A stretch of 64,000 bases of DNA from CAJXYS01 sp913063035 (GCF_050586465.1 NZ_JBOCEG010000005.1:62001-126000), one strand, 5' to 3'. Counted from the first letter of the stretch, positions 50,727-58,384 are shown. The notes: generated by a model not told the origin, from the sequence alone. Program-made: numbers and translations.

Positions 50727-50756
50727 ACCATATCGTTGCATTTGCAACGATGTCAA
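50727..50756 (-). promoter_or_regulatory. hmgA promoter with MarR-type operator in the spacer
   Basis: On the minus strand, TTGACA (50756-50751, perfect -35) and TATGGT (50732-50727, -10 with 4 of 6 consensus bases) are 18 bases apart. The spacer and flanks hold a 20-bp inverted repeat (50732-50751), plus-strand ATCGTTGCATTTGCAACGAT, with perfect 9-bp arms and a TT centre. A dimer there would block polymerase. The core TGCATTTGCAA recurs at the marR promoter (53522). Confidence 0.75.
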
Positions 50757-50833
50757 GAAATCCGCGCCGGCCCACCCCCGGCGCCGGGCGTCGCGGATCA
50801 CCGTGAACGCGAAGCGCGGCACCACGGGGCGGA

Positions 50834-51103
50834 TCAGTTCCTCGGCTTCCGCTTCGCCCGGCCGTTCTTGCGAATCCAGGCCGCCAGCGACTTCACGTCG
50901 ATCGCGATCACCGCGACGCCCAGGGGCAGCATCCAGAACCCCAGCACGGGCAGCGCCCCGAACACGCCACCGACCATCAAAAGCAACCCGACCACCGCGC
51001 GCAGACCGGGCGGCACGCGCCGCCGCACCCAGTCCATCACGCCGTTCCAGGCGCGCCGGGCCCGTTCGGTCCTCTTGCCTTTCTTCCGGTCCATCCGCGA
51101 CAT
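50834..51103 (-). CDS. Small membrane protein, unknown
   Basis: The 89-residue product has a basic N-terminus (MSRMDRKKGKRTERARRAWN), one or two membrane helices (LRAVVGLLLMVGGVFGALPV and FWMLPLGVAVIAIDVKSLA) and a basic tail ending KNGRAKRKPRN. Both termini are strongly positive and so probably cytoplasmic, which favours two helices in a hairpin. Similar small proteins occur in relatives; no function is known. It lies between hmgA and tdh. An internal ATG three codons in is possible. Confidence 0.72.
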   Translation of the reverse strand: MSRMDRKKGKRTERARRAWNGVMDWVRRRVPPGLRAVVGLLLMVGGVFGALPVLGFWMLPLGVAVIAIDVKSLAAWIRKNGRAKRKPRN

Positions 51104-51138
51104 CTAGGGCCGCGGACCCGGCGATGCAAAGCACCGCA

Positions 51139-52182
51139 TCACGTCCAGTCCAGCACGACCTTGCCGCTGGACCCGGACCGCATCGCGGCGAAGCCTTTCT
51201 CGTAATCGGCCACGGGAAAGCGGTGGGTGATGACCTTTCGCACGTCGAGCCCGTTCTGCAGCATCGCGATCATCTTGTACCAGGTCTCGAATATCTCGCG
51301 CCCGTAGATGCCCTTGATCGTGATCGCCTTGAACACGATCCGGGTCCAGTCGACCGGCGCGGGCCTGGGCGGGATGCCCAGCATCGCGATCCGCCCGCCC
51401 ATGACCAGCGCCTCCACCATCTGGTCGAAGGCCGCCGGCGCGCCCGACATCTCGAGCCCGACGTCGAAGCCCTCGGTCATGCCGAACTCGGCCATGACCG
51501 TGCGCAGGTCGGTCTCCACCGGGTTCACGGGCCGGATATCGGCGACACGGCCGGCCAGCGCGAGGCGGTCGGGGTTTATGTCGGTGATGACGACATGGCG
51601 CGCACCGATATGGCGGGCGACCGCACCGGCCATGATGCCGATCGGCCCCGCCCCGGTGATCAGGACGTCTTCGCCCACCAGGTCGAAGGACAGCGCCGTG
51701 TGCACGGCGTTGCCGAGCGGGTCGAGGATCGCGCCGATCTCGTCGTCGATGTCGTCGGGCAGCGGTACCACGTTGAATGCCGGCAGGCGCAGGTATTCGG
51801 CAAAAGCCCCGGGTTCGTTCACGCCGATCCCGCGCGTCTCGGGATCGAGGTGAAACCGCCCGGCACGGTATTGCCGCGAGTGATGCCCGATCAGGTGACC
51901 CTCGCCCGAGCATCGCTGGCCGATCTCGAGATCCTCCACAGAGCGGCCGATCTCGACGATCTCGCCGGCGAATTCATGGCCGGTGACAAGCGGCACGGGA
52001 ACCGTAGCCCGCGCCCAGTCGTCCCAGTTCCAGATATGGATGTCGGTGCCGCAGATCCCGGTCTTGTGAATGCGGATCAGGACGTCTTCGGGGCCGATCT
52101 CCGGCACCGGTTCGCGCTGCAGCCAGAGGCCTTCGCGCGGCGCGGCCTTCACCAGCGCCTGCATCGTGTTCGCGCGCGTCAT
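51139..52182 (-). CDS. tdh: L-threonine 3-dehydrogenase lacking the structural-zinc cysteines
   Basis: Tdh oxidises threonine to 2-amino-3-oxobutyrate, which Kbl then cleaves to glycine and acetyl-CoA. The 347-residue medium-chain dehydrogenase keeps the catalytic zinc ligands Cys44 (GICGTD), His69 and Glu70 (VTGHEF), and the NAD region LITGAGPIGIMAGAVA. In E. coli Tdh a lobe holds a second, structural zinc through Cys93, 96, 99 and 107; the aligned residues here are Gly99, Ser102, Tyr105 and Asp113, so this zinc site is gone. The start at 52182 overlaps the kbl stop as ATGA and is therefore preferred over Met7. Confidence 0.92.
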   Translation of the reverse strand: MTRANTMQALVKAAPREGLWLQREPVPEIGPEDVLIRIHKTGICGTDIHIWNWDDWARATVPVPLVTGHEFAGEIVEIGRSVEDLEIGQRCSGEGHLIGHHSRQYRAGRFHLDPETRGIGVNEPGAFAEYLRLPAFNVVPLPDDIDDEIGAILDPLGNAVHTALSFDLVGEDVLITGAGPIGIMAGAVARHIGARHVVITDINPDRLALAGRVADIRPVNPVETDLRTVMAEFGMTEGFDVGLEMSGAPAAFDQMVEALVMGGRIAMLGIPPRPAPVDWTRIVFKAITIKGIYGREIFETWYKMIAMLQNGLDVRKVITHRFPVADYEKGFAAMRSGSSGKVVLDWT

Positions 52183-53366
52183 ATCGCCCCCACGTGCCGG
52201 CCAGCACTGGAAAACGCCTCGAGCGCGCGGTCGAGATCCGCGCGGGTCAGCGCCGCGTTCATCTGCGTTCGGATACGCGCCGTCCCCTTCGGGACAACCG
52301 GGTAGAAGAAGCCGGCGGCATAGACACCCTCGGCGAAGAGCGCCCGCGCCATGTCCTGGGCCAGCCGCGCGTCACCCAGCATGACCGGCACGATGGGATG
52401 CTCGCCCGGCAACAGGTCGAACCCCAGCGCCGTCAGCCCCTCGCGCCAGTAGGCGGCGTTCTCGAAGAGCCGCGCGCGCAGGTCGTCGCCGGCCTCCACC
52501 AGGTCAAGCGCGGCGAGGCCCGCCGCCAGCACCGCCGGCGGCAGGGCGTTGGAAAAGAGATAGGGCCGCGAGCGCTGGCGCAGCATCTCGATCACCGGTT
52601 TCGGCCCGGCGGTATAGCCGCCGATGGCCCCGCCCAGCGCCTTGCCGAGCGTGCCGGTCAGGATATCGACCCGGTCGGCCACGCCGTGATGGGCCGGCGT
52701 ACCTGCCCCACGCGGGCCCATGAACCCGGTGGCATGGCAGTCATCCACCATCACCAGCGCGTCGTGGCGCCGGGCGAGATCGGTGATCTCCGGCAGCTTC
52801 GCCAGGTAGCCATCCATGGAAAACACCCCGTCCGTGGCGATCATCACGAAACGCGCGCCGTCGGCGCGGGCCTCGGCCAGCCGGCTTTCAAGCGCATCCA
52901 TGTCGGAATTCGCATAGCGGTAGCGCCGCGCCTTGCAGAGCCGCACGCCGTCGATGATCGAGGCGTGGTTCAGCGCGTCCGAGACGATCGCGTCCTCGGG
53001 GCCCAGCAGCGGCTCGAACAGCCCGCCATTGGCGTCGAAACAGGCAGCATAGAGGATCGCGTCCTCCGTCCCGAGGAAGGCGGCGAGCCGGTCCTCCAGC
53101 GCGCGGTGCAGGTCCTGCGTGCCGCAGATGAAGCGCACGCTGGCCATGCCGTAGCCGTGATCGTCCATCGCGGCCCTGGCAGCCGCGATCAGGTCCGGGT
53201 GATCGGCCAGCCCCAGGTAGTTGTTGGCGCAGAGATTGAGCACGTCTCGCCCGCCCACCGTGACATGCCCGCCCTGCGGCGAGGTGATGAGGCGCTCGTG
53301 CTTCATCAGCCCGTCGGACTCGATCCCGGCAAGCCCGTCCCGCAGATGGTCCAGAAAATCGGTCAT
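52179..53366 (-). CDS. kbl: Glycine C-acetyltransferase (2-amino-3-ketobutyrate CoA ligase)
   Basis: Kbl converts 2-amino-3-oxobutyrate and CoA to glycine and acetyl-CoA. The 395-residue alpha-oxoamine synthase has NLCANNYLGLADHPDLIAAA, SVRFICGTQDLHRALE, MVDDCHATGFMGPRG and the PLP lysine in TGTLGKALGGAIGGYTAG. The ATG at 53366 (MTDFLDHLRDGLAGIESDGL) is the family start. It is first in kbl-tdh, overlapping tdh by 4 bases. The divergent marR start is 177 bases away. Confidence 0.95.
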   Translation of the reverse strand: MTDFLDHLRDGLAGIESDGLMKHERLITSPQGGHVTVGGRDVLNLCANNYLGLADHPDLIAAARAAMDDHGYGMASVRFICGTQDLHRALEDRLAAFLGTEDAILYAACFDANGGLFEPLLGPEDAIVSDALNHASIIDGVRLCKARRYRYANSDMDALESRLAEARADGARFVMIATDGVFSMDGYLAKLPEITDLARRHDALVMVDDCHATGFMGPRGAGTPAHHGVADRVDILTGTLGKALGGAIGGYTAGPKPVIEMLRQRSRPYLFSNALPPAVLAAGLAALDLVEAGDDLRARLFENAAYWREGLTALGFDLLPGEHPIVPVMLGDARLAQDMARALFAEGVYAAGFFYPVVPKGTARIRTQMNAALTRADLDRALEAFSSAGRHVGAI

Positions 53367-53508
53367 CGACGCCTCCACCGTTCCGGAACAGCATAACGGA
53401 CAGAAGGGCCGGCGATGCAACAGTCGTGACGGGAACGGGGAAAATTCCCGGGAAACCGCGCTGGCCGCCGCATCCCGGGCCGCGCCACATGCGCCCGCAA
53501 CACGTCGC

Positions 53509-53536
53509 TTGACGCGACCGGTGCATTTGCAATGAT
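53509..53536 (+). promoter_or_regulatory. marR promoter with the shared homogentisate operator core
   Basis: TTGACG (53509-53514) and AATGAT (53531-53536, 4 of 6 consensus bases) are 16 bases apart, with TGCATTTGCAATGAT (53522-53536) over the spacer and -10. It matches the right arm of the hmgA operator in 14 of 15 positions; the left arm is degenerate (GACCGG instead of ATCGT). The expected start point falls on or next to the marR ATG, which suggests a leaderless message. Fits autoregulation. Confidence 0.62.
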
Positions 53537-53543
53537 CGCGGGC

Positions 53544-53972
53544 ATGAGCGGCTTCGACCTCGACGGGTTTCTTCCCTACCAGCTTACGGTCCTTGCGGGA
53601 CGCATGAGCCGGGCGTTCTCGGAACGCTACCGGCAGAAATTCGGAATCTCGATCCCCGAATGGCGGGTCGTCGCCCATCTGAGCCAGACCGGCCCGGTGA
53701 GCGTGCGCGAGATCTTCGAGCGGGTGGACATGGACAAGTCCAAGGTCAGCCGCGCGGCGGCACGGCTCGAGGTCGCGGGCTATGTCACAAAACGCCCGCA
53801 TCCCGAGGACCGCCGTCTCGTGGAGCTTTCGCTCAGCGACAAGGGCAAGGCGATGATGGCGGAACTCGGCCCCATCGCCGACAGTTTCGAAACCGAAATG
53901 CTGGGTGAACTCGGCCCCGAGGCGGAAGACTTTCGCCGGGCCGTTCGGCGGCTTCTGGAGATGACCGGATGA
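53544..53972 (+). CDS. MarR-family regulator of homogentisate catabolism (HmgR-like)
   Basis: The 142-residue winged-helix protein has YQLTVLAGRMSRAFSERYRQ, IPEWRVVAHLSQTGPVSVRE, the recognition helix VDMDKSKVSRAAARLEVAGY and the wing KRPHPEDRRLVELSLSDKG. Position and operator evidence tie it to the homogentisate genes: it is the first gene of marR-maiA-bktB and its promoter shares an operator with hmgA. Homogentisate or a related phenol would be the expected ligand (inference). ATG at 53544 has no ribosome site; ATG at 53532 would add four residues but overlaps the -10. Confidence 0.88.
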   Translation: MSGFDLDGFLPYQLTVLAGRMSRAFSERYRQKFGISIPEWRVVAHLSQTGPVSVREIFERVDMDKSKVSRAAARLEVAGYVTKRPHPEDRRLVELSLSDKGKAMMAELGPIADSFETEMLGELGPEAEDFRRAVRRLLEMTG

Positions 53973-54604
53973 GCGTCGTGCTTTACGATTACTGGCGCAG
54001 CTCGGCGGCCTACCGGCTGCGGATCGCGCTCGGGCTGCTGGAGATTCCGCACGATGTCGTGCCGGTCAACCTTCTGACGGGTGAGCATCGCGGCCCCGAG
54101 AACCTGGCGCGGAACCCGCAGGGGCTCGTCCCGACGCTGGAAATCGACGGGCGGACCATGACCCAGTCGCTGTCGATCCTCGAATATCTCGACGAAACGC
54201 GCCGGGCGGGCTTCCTGCCCGAAGACCCGGCCGGACGCCAGCGTGTGCGGGCGCTCTCCTACGCCATCGCGATGGAAATCCATCCGGTCTGCAACCTGTC
54301 CGTGGCGAAATACGCCGCCGAACACTCCGGCGGTGGCGTGACCATGCAAGGCTGGATGCAGCAGTTCATCCCGCGCGGCCTGGCCGGGGTCGAACGGATG
54401 CTCGGCGACGGGATGGCCGGCACCTTCTGCCATGGCGACGGGATCGGCATGGCGGATATCTGCCTCGTCCCGCAGATCTACAATGCCCGGCGCTGGGAAG
54501 TGGATCTGACGCCGTTTCCCCGAATCTGCGAAATCATGGCGAACCTCGAAGACCTCGCGGCGGTCCGCGCCGCCCACCCAGACAATCACAAACCGGATGA
54601 CTGA
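53969..54604 (+). CDS. maiA: Maleylacetoacetate isomerase (zeta-class GST)
   Basis: MaiA isomerises maleylacetoacetate to fumarylacetoacetate with glutathione. The 211-residue protein has the zeta motif near the N-terminus (DYWRSSAAYRLRIALGLLEI), where the catalytic Ser is kept and the Cys of the eukaryotic SSC is Ala, as in many bacterial members. Further marks are NPQGLVPTLEIDG, TQSLSILEYLDETR and GDGIGMADICLVPQIYNARR. It overlaps marR by 4 bases (ATGA) and precedes the thiolase by 3, completing the pathway with hmgA and fahA. Confidence 0.94.
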   Translation: MSVVLYDYWRSSAAYRLRIALGLLEIPHDVVPVNLLTGEHRGPENLARNPQGLVPTLEIDGRTMTQSLSILEYLDETRRAGFLPEDPAGRQRVRALSYAIAMEIHPVCNLSVAKYAAEHSGGGVTMQGWMQQFIPRGLAGVERMLGDGMAGTFCHGDGIGMADICLVPQIYNARRWEVDLTPFPRICEIMANLEDLAAVRAAHPDNHKPDD

Positions 54605-54607
54605 CCC

Positions 54608-55783
54608 ATGACCGACATCGTAATCCTGGACGGCGCGCGCACCGCGATCGGCACCTTCGGCGGCACCCTGGCCGGGACGCCGCCCATCCAGCTCGGCGCC
54701 CACGCGGCGCGGGCCGCGCTCGACCGTGCAGGGGTGGAGGGCGGCCAGATCGGCCAGGTCGCCTTCGGCCACGTGATCAACACGGAGCCCCGCGACATGT
54801 ATCTCTCGCGCGTCGCCGCGATGGAGGCCGGCATCCCGGAAACGACGCCGGCAATGAACGTGAACCGGCTCTGTGGCTCCGGCGCGCAGGCGGTGGTGTC
54901 GGTCGTGCAGGCGCTGATGCTGGGCGACGCCGATTTCGGCCTTGCCGGCGGGGCCGAGAACATGAGCCGCTCGCCCTACATCCTGCCCCAGGCCCGCTGG
55001 GGCCAGAAAATGGGCGACACCGGCGCGCAGGACATGATGCTGGGCGCGCTCAGCTGCCCGTTCGGCACCGGGCATATGGGCGTCACGGCGGAAAACGTCG
55101 CCGCCGAGCACGGGATCAGCCGCGACGATCAGGACGCTTTCGCGCTCGAGAGCCAGGCCCGTGCCGCCCGCGCCATCGCCGGGGGCCGCTTCGCCGACCA
55201 GATCGCCCCGATCGAGGTCCGGGTGAAACGCGACACGGTCGCCTTCGCCACCGACGAGCATCCGAAGCAGACCACCGCCGAGGCGCTCGCCGGGCTCCGG
55301 CCGGTTTTCCAGAAAGACGGGACCGTGACCGCCGGCAATGCCAGCGGCATCAATGACGGCGCGGCGGCGCTGGTTCTGGCCCGCGCCGAGGCCGCCGAGA
55401 AGGCCGGGCTGAAGCCGAAGGCGCGGCTTCTCGGCTATGCCCATGCCGGCGTCCGGCCTGAGGTGATGGGGATCGGCCCTGTTCCGGCGGTCGAGCGCCT
55501 GATGGCGCGAACCGGCCTTTCGGTCGCGGATTTCGACGTGATCGAATCCAACGAGGCCTTCGCCGCGCAGGCGCTGGCGGTCAACGAGGGGCTCGGCCTC
55601 GACCCGGCGAAGGTCAATCCCAACGGCGGCGCCATCGCGCTCGGCCACCCGGTGGGCGCGACCGGCGCCATTCTCGCGGTCAAGGCGCTCTACGAGTTGG
55701 AGCGGACCGGCGGGCGGTACGCATTGGTGACCATGTGCATCGGCGGCGGACAGGGAATCGCGCTCGCCCTGGAACGCCTCTGA
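54608..55783 (+). CDS. BktB-like acetyl-CoA C-acyltransferase
   Basis: The 391-residue thiolase has the acylated cysteine in NRLCGSGAQAVVS, His in ALGHPVGATGAILAVK and Cys in MCIGGGQGIALALE. The N-terminal GARTAIGTFGGTLAGTPPIQ, TEPRDMYLSRVAAMEAG and MGDTGAQDMMLGAL are closest to BktB-type beta-ketothiolases. As the third gene of marR-maiA-bktB it probably cleaves acetoacetyl-CoA made from the acetoacetate released by FahA; no CoA transferase is visible in the window. PhaA at 10883 is a separate paralogue. Confidence 0.9.
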   Translation: MTDIVILDGARTAIGTFGGTLAGTPPIQLGAHAARAALDRAGVEGGQIGQVAFGHVINTEPRDMYLSRVAAMEAGIPETTPAMNVNRLCGSGAQAVVSVVQALMLGDADFGLAGGAENMSRSPYILPQARWGQKMGDTGAQDMMLGALSCPFGTGHMGVTAENVAAEHGISRDDQDAFALESQARAARAIAGGRFADQIAPIEVRVKRDTVAFATDEHPKQTTAEALAGLRPVFQKDGTVTAGNASGINDGAAALVLARAEAAEKAGLKPKARLLGYAHAGVRPEVMGIGPVPAVERLMARTGLSVADFDVIESNEAFAAQALAVNEGLGLDPAKVNPNGGAIALGHPVGATGAILAVKALYELERTGGRYALVTMCIGGGQGIALALERL

Positions 55784-55877
55784 GCCATCGGGCGGCGGGC
55801 ACTGACCGGATGACCGGCGCGCCCCGCGCCGGCGCCGTTTCCCTTTCCCGGGGACACGGGAATTTTCTGCGCCTGAC

Positions 55878-55891
55878 TTGATTCAGATCAA
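55878..55891 (+). promoter_or_regulatory. Perfect FNR/FnrL box
   Basis: TTGAT-TCAG-ATCAA is an exact match to the FNR-family consensus TTGAT-N4-ATCAA, 57 bases before the ATG at 55949. With the TATACA at 55912-55917 as -10, the box is centred at about -41, the class II activation position. Implies induction at low oxygen by FnrL or a related Crp/Fnr protein. Confidence 0.82.
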
Positions 55892-55902
55892 TTGCAATAT
55901 GA

Positions 55903-55920
55903 CTATGTATATATACATAG
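55903..55920 (+). promoter_or_regulatory. 18-bp perfect palindrome over the -10 region
   Basis: CTATGTATATATACATAG is perfectly self-complementary and contains the probable -10 TATACA. In a very GC-rich genome such an AT-rich 18-bp palindrome is striking. A dimeric repressor (for example PadR- or ArsR-like) bound here would block the promoter. It occurs once in the window. Confidence 0.75.
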
Positions 55921-55948
55921 GCAGCAATGAATGTATCAGGAGGCAACC

Positions 55949-57166
55949 ATGTCACTCTCACTGCCCCGCATGGGCGATAAATACTCGCCCCTCTACTTCC
56001 TCGCCTCGCTTGGCGCAGGCGGGCTTACCGTCACCTTCTTCATGTACCTGATGTTCTGGGTGCCGCATCCAGGTCAGCCCGTCCCGGTGTTCGAGGACCT
56101 GATGGCCGCCTTCGCCACCGGCGGGCCGCTGATGCAGGCCACGATCGCCGCGGCCATGGCCGGGATCGCGGTCTTCGCCTTCCTCAATATCCGCTACCTG
56201 GTCTGGAACCTCCGCTCCTATGCCGCCTTCGCCGGGACCGATGCCTTCCGGGCCCTCAGGCAGTCCAACGCCGAGACCCAGATCCTTGCGATGCCGCTGG
56301 CGCTCGCCATGTCGGTGAATGTCGGCTTCATCCTCGGCCTGGTCTTCGTGCCGCAGCTCTGGACGGTCGTGGAATACCTCTTCCCCATGGCGATCCTCGC
56401 CTTCCTCGCCATCGGCTATCTTGCCTTCCGCCAGATCGGCGGCTTCCTCGGCCGCGTTCTCGTCAAGGGCGGCGGCTTCAGCCACAAGGCCAACAACTCC
56501 TACGCGCAGCTTCTGCCGGCTTTCGCGCTCAGCATGGTGGGCGTCGGCCTCGCCGCGCCCGCCGCGATGAGCACCACGCCGCTGGTCGCCGGCATCTCGA
56601 TCATCGCCTCGACCTTCTTCCTGGCGGCGGCCCTGATCTACGGCGCTGTGGCGCTGGTTCTGGGCGTCCATGCCATGATGGAACACGGTGCGGCCGAGGA
56701 AGCGGCGCCGACGCTGATGGTCGTGATCCCGATCCTGACGGTGCTCGGCATCCTGATGCTGCGCCAGGAGCACGGCCTGCACGTCCATTTCGGCGTCGAG
56801 GGCGCGGCGGGCGACACGCTGGCCTTCCTGGGCAGCCTTCTCTCGGTGCAGGTGCTGTTCCTGATGCTGGGGCTGCTGGTGCTGAACGGGCAGGACTACG
56901 CCCGCAAGTATCTCTCGGCCGGGGGCAAGCGATCGCCCGGGTCCTACGCGCTGGTCTGCCCGGGCGTCGCGCTCAGCGTGATGCTGCACTTCTTCGTCAA
57001 CAAGGGCCTCGTCGGGGCCGGTATCATCGCCCAGTTCGGCATCGCCTACTGGGGGCTGACCGCCATAGCGCTCGGCTTCCAGGTCGCGATGATCGCACTG
57101 GTTTTCTGGCTGAACCGGCTGCATTTCGCCCCCGAGGCGGGCGCGCGGGCCATCCCGGCGGAGTGA
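55949..57166 (+). CDS. Ten-helix membrane protein, TsoY-like
   Basis: The 405-residue protein begins MSLSLPRMGDKYSPLYFLAS and has about ten membrane helices in the style of TehA/SLAC1-like transporters. It resembles what I remember databases calling the TsoY (seleno)protein family; I cannot verify this here. It holds a single cysteine, Cys337 in ALVCPGVALSVML, inside a conserved-looking segment, where a selenocysteine could stand in relatives. AGGAGG lies 7 bases before the ATG at 55949; an ATG at 55931 lacks one. It is monocistronic (strong terminator follows) and likely induced under low oxygen. Substrate unknown. Confidence 0.75.
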   Translation: MSLSLPRMGDKYSPLYFLASLGAGGLTVTFFMYLMFWVPHPGQPVPVFEDLMAAFATGGPLMQATIAAAMAGIAVFAFLNIRYLVWNLRSYAAFAGTDAFRALRQSNAETQILAMPLALAMSVNVGFILGLVFVPQLWTVVEYLFPMAILAFLAIGYLAFRQIGGFLGRVLVKGGGFSHKANNSYAQLLPAFALSMVGVGLAAPAAMSTTPLVAGISIIASTFFLAAALIYGAVALVLGVHAMMEHGAAEEAAPTLMVVIPILTVLGILMLRQEHGLHVHFGVEGAAGDTLAFLGSLLSVQVLFLMLGLLVLNGQDYARKYLSAGGKRSPGSYALVCPGVALSVMLHFFVNKGLVGAGIIAQFGIAYWGLTAIALGFQVAMIALVFWLNRLHFAPEAGARAIPAE

Positions 57167-57185
57167 CCCGGTCGCGATCTCGCGG

Positions 57186-57220
57186 AACGGGCGCCCCCGG
57201 CGGGCGCCCGTTTCTCTTTC
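57186..57220 (+). terminator. Terminator after the ten-helix membrane protein gene
   Basis: A perfect 11-bp stem (AACGGGCGCCC with GGGCGCCCGTT, loop CCGGC) is followed by TCTCTTTC, 20 bases after the stop. It separates this gene from lrgAB. Confidence 0.88.
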
Positions 57221-57271
57221 AGCCGGCGCCCCCGGCCGCTAGGATCGCCCGGCCAGCGGCGCAGGGGGCAG

Positions 57272-57625
57272 ATGATCCGCACCGTCACCATTCTTCTCGG
57301 CTTCCAGCTCCTGGGCGAGGTCATCGCCCGGGGTCTGGGTCTCATCGTGCCCGGCCCGGTCATCGGCATGGCCCTGCTTCTGGCGCTGCTCTGGACCCGC
57401 CCCCGCCTGGCCGGGTCGATCATGCCGACCGCGCAGGGGCTGCTGGCGCATCTCTCGCTGCTCTTCGTGCCGGCGGGTGTCGGCGTGGTGGGGCATGCCG
57501 GCGCCCTGGGCGCCGAAGGCCCCGCGATCGTCATCGCGCTCGTCGCCAGCACGGTCCTGGCGATCGCCGTCGGTGCGCTGGTCTTCACCGGGGTCGCACG
57601 GCTGACCGGGGACGGCGATGACTGA
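57272..57625 (+). CDS. CidA/LrgA-family holin-like protein
   Basis: The 117-residue protein has four predicted helices and the family strings LLGFQLLGEVIARGLGLIVP, GPVIGMALLLALL and LLFVPAGVGVVGH. LrgA/CidA proteins form membrane pores affecting murein hydrolase activity, or take part in organic-acid transport, in other bacteria. It overlaps the lrgB gene by 8 bases. GGGGG lies upstream of the ATG. Confidence 0.9.
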   Translation: MIRTVTILLGFQLLGEVIARGLGLIVPGPVIGMALLLALLWTRPRLAGSIMPTAQGLLAHLSLLFVPAGVGVVGHAGALGAEGPAIVIALVASTVLAIAVGALVFTGVARLTGDGDD

Positions 57626-58334
57626 CTTCACCGAAATCTGGAGCTACCTGGCCGAAACGCCGCTGCTCTGGCTGGCGGCCACGCTCGGCGCCTATGTCAT
57701 CGGCGATGCGCTGCACCGCCGCGCAGGTGGCACCCCGCTGGTGAACCCGGTTCTCGTCGCCGTGGTCATCCTCGCCGCGGCGCTTGCCCTGACCGGCACG
57801 CCCTACGCCACCTATTTCGAAGGCGCGCAATTCGTCCATTTCATGCTGGGCCCGGCCACGGTGGCGCTGGCCGCGCCGCTGCACGCGAACCTCGCCAAGG
57901 TGCGGAAATCCGCCGTGCCCATGGCGGCGGGCCTGCTGGCCGGGTCCGGCACCGCGATCCTGTCCGCGCTCGGCATCGCCTGGGCCCTTGGCGTCGACGC
58001 GGCGACGCTGGCCGCGCTCGCGCCGAAATCGGCCACCGCGCCGGTGGCGATGGGCGTGTCGGAGGCGCTCGGCGGCTCACCCACGCTGACGGCCGTGATG
58101 GTGATCTTCACCGGCATCACCGGGGCGATCCTGGCCGCGCCGGTTCTGAACGCGCTCCGGCTCCGCGACTGGCGGGCCCGCGGTTTCGCCACCGGCGTGG
58201 CGTCACACGGAATCGGCACCGCGCGGGCCTTCCAGGTCGACGAGACCGCGGGCGTCTTCGCCGGCGTCGGCATGGGGCTGAACGCGATCCTGACCGCGCT
58301 CCTCGCGCCGCTCGTGCTGGCGCTCTTCGTCTGA
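57618..58334 (+). CDS. LrgB/CidB-family membrane protein
   Basis: The 238-residue protein is LrgB: TPLVNPVLVAVVILAAALAL, FMLGPATVALAAPLHANLAK, LAPKSATAPVAMGVSEALGG and GVASHGIGTARAFQVDETAG are family signatures. It forms a two-component membrane system with the overlapping LrgA-like protein; pyruvate or glycolate transport has been shown for some homologues. The gene ends with repeat copy D. Confidence 0.93.
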   Translation: MTDFTEIWSYLAETPLLWLAATLGAYVIGDALHRRAGGTPLVNPVLVAVVILAAALALTGTPYATYFEGAQFVHFMLGPATVALAAPLHANLAKVRKSAVPMAAGLLAGSGTAILSALGIAWALGVDAATLAALAPKSATAPVAMGVSEALGGSPTLTAVMVIFTGITGAILAAPVLNALRLRDWRARGFATGVASHGIGTARAFQVDETAGVFAGVGMGLNAILTALLAPLVLALFV

Positions 58335-58345
58335 GGGCCGCGGTT

Positions 58346-58384
58346 TCGCGCGCAGGGCGCGCGAGGATATTTGGACCACTTGGA
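58346..58384 (+). repeat. 3' structured repeat element, copy D (shortened)
   Basis: Read in the direction of lrgB, the hairpin TCGCGCGC-AGG-GCGCGCGA (58346-58364) is followed at once by GGATATTTGGACCACTTGGA (58365-58384), the transcript-sense form of the core with the CCTCCGGC part missing and two internal changes. It serves lrgB, back to back with copy C of the opposite gene. Confidence 0.68.
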
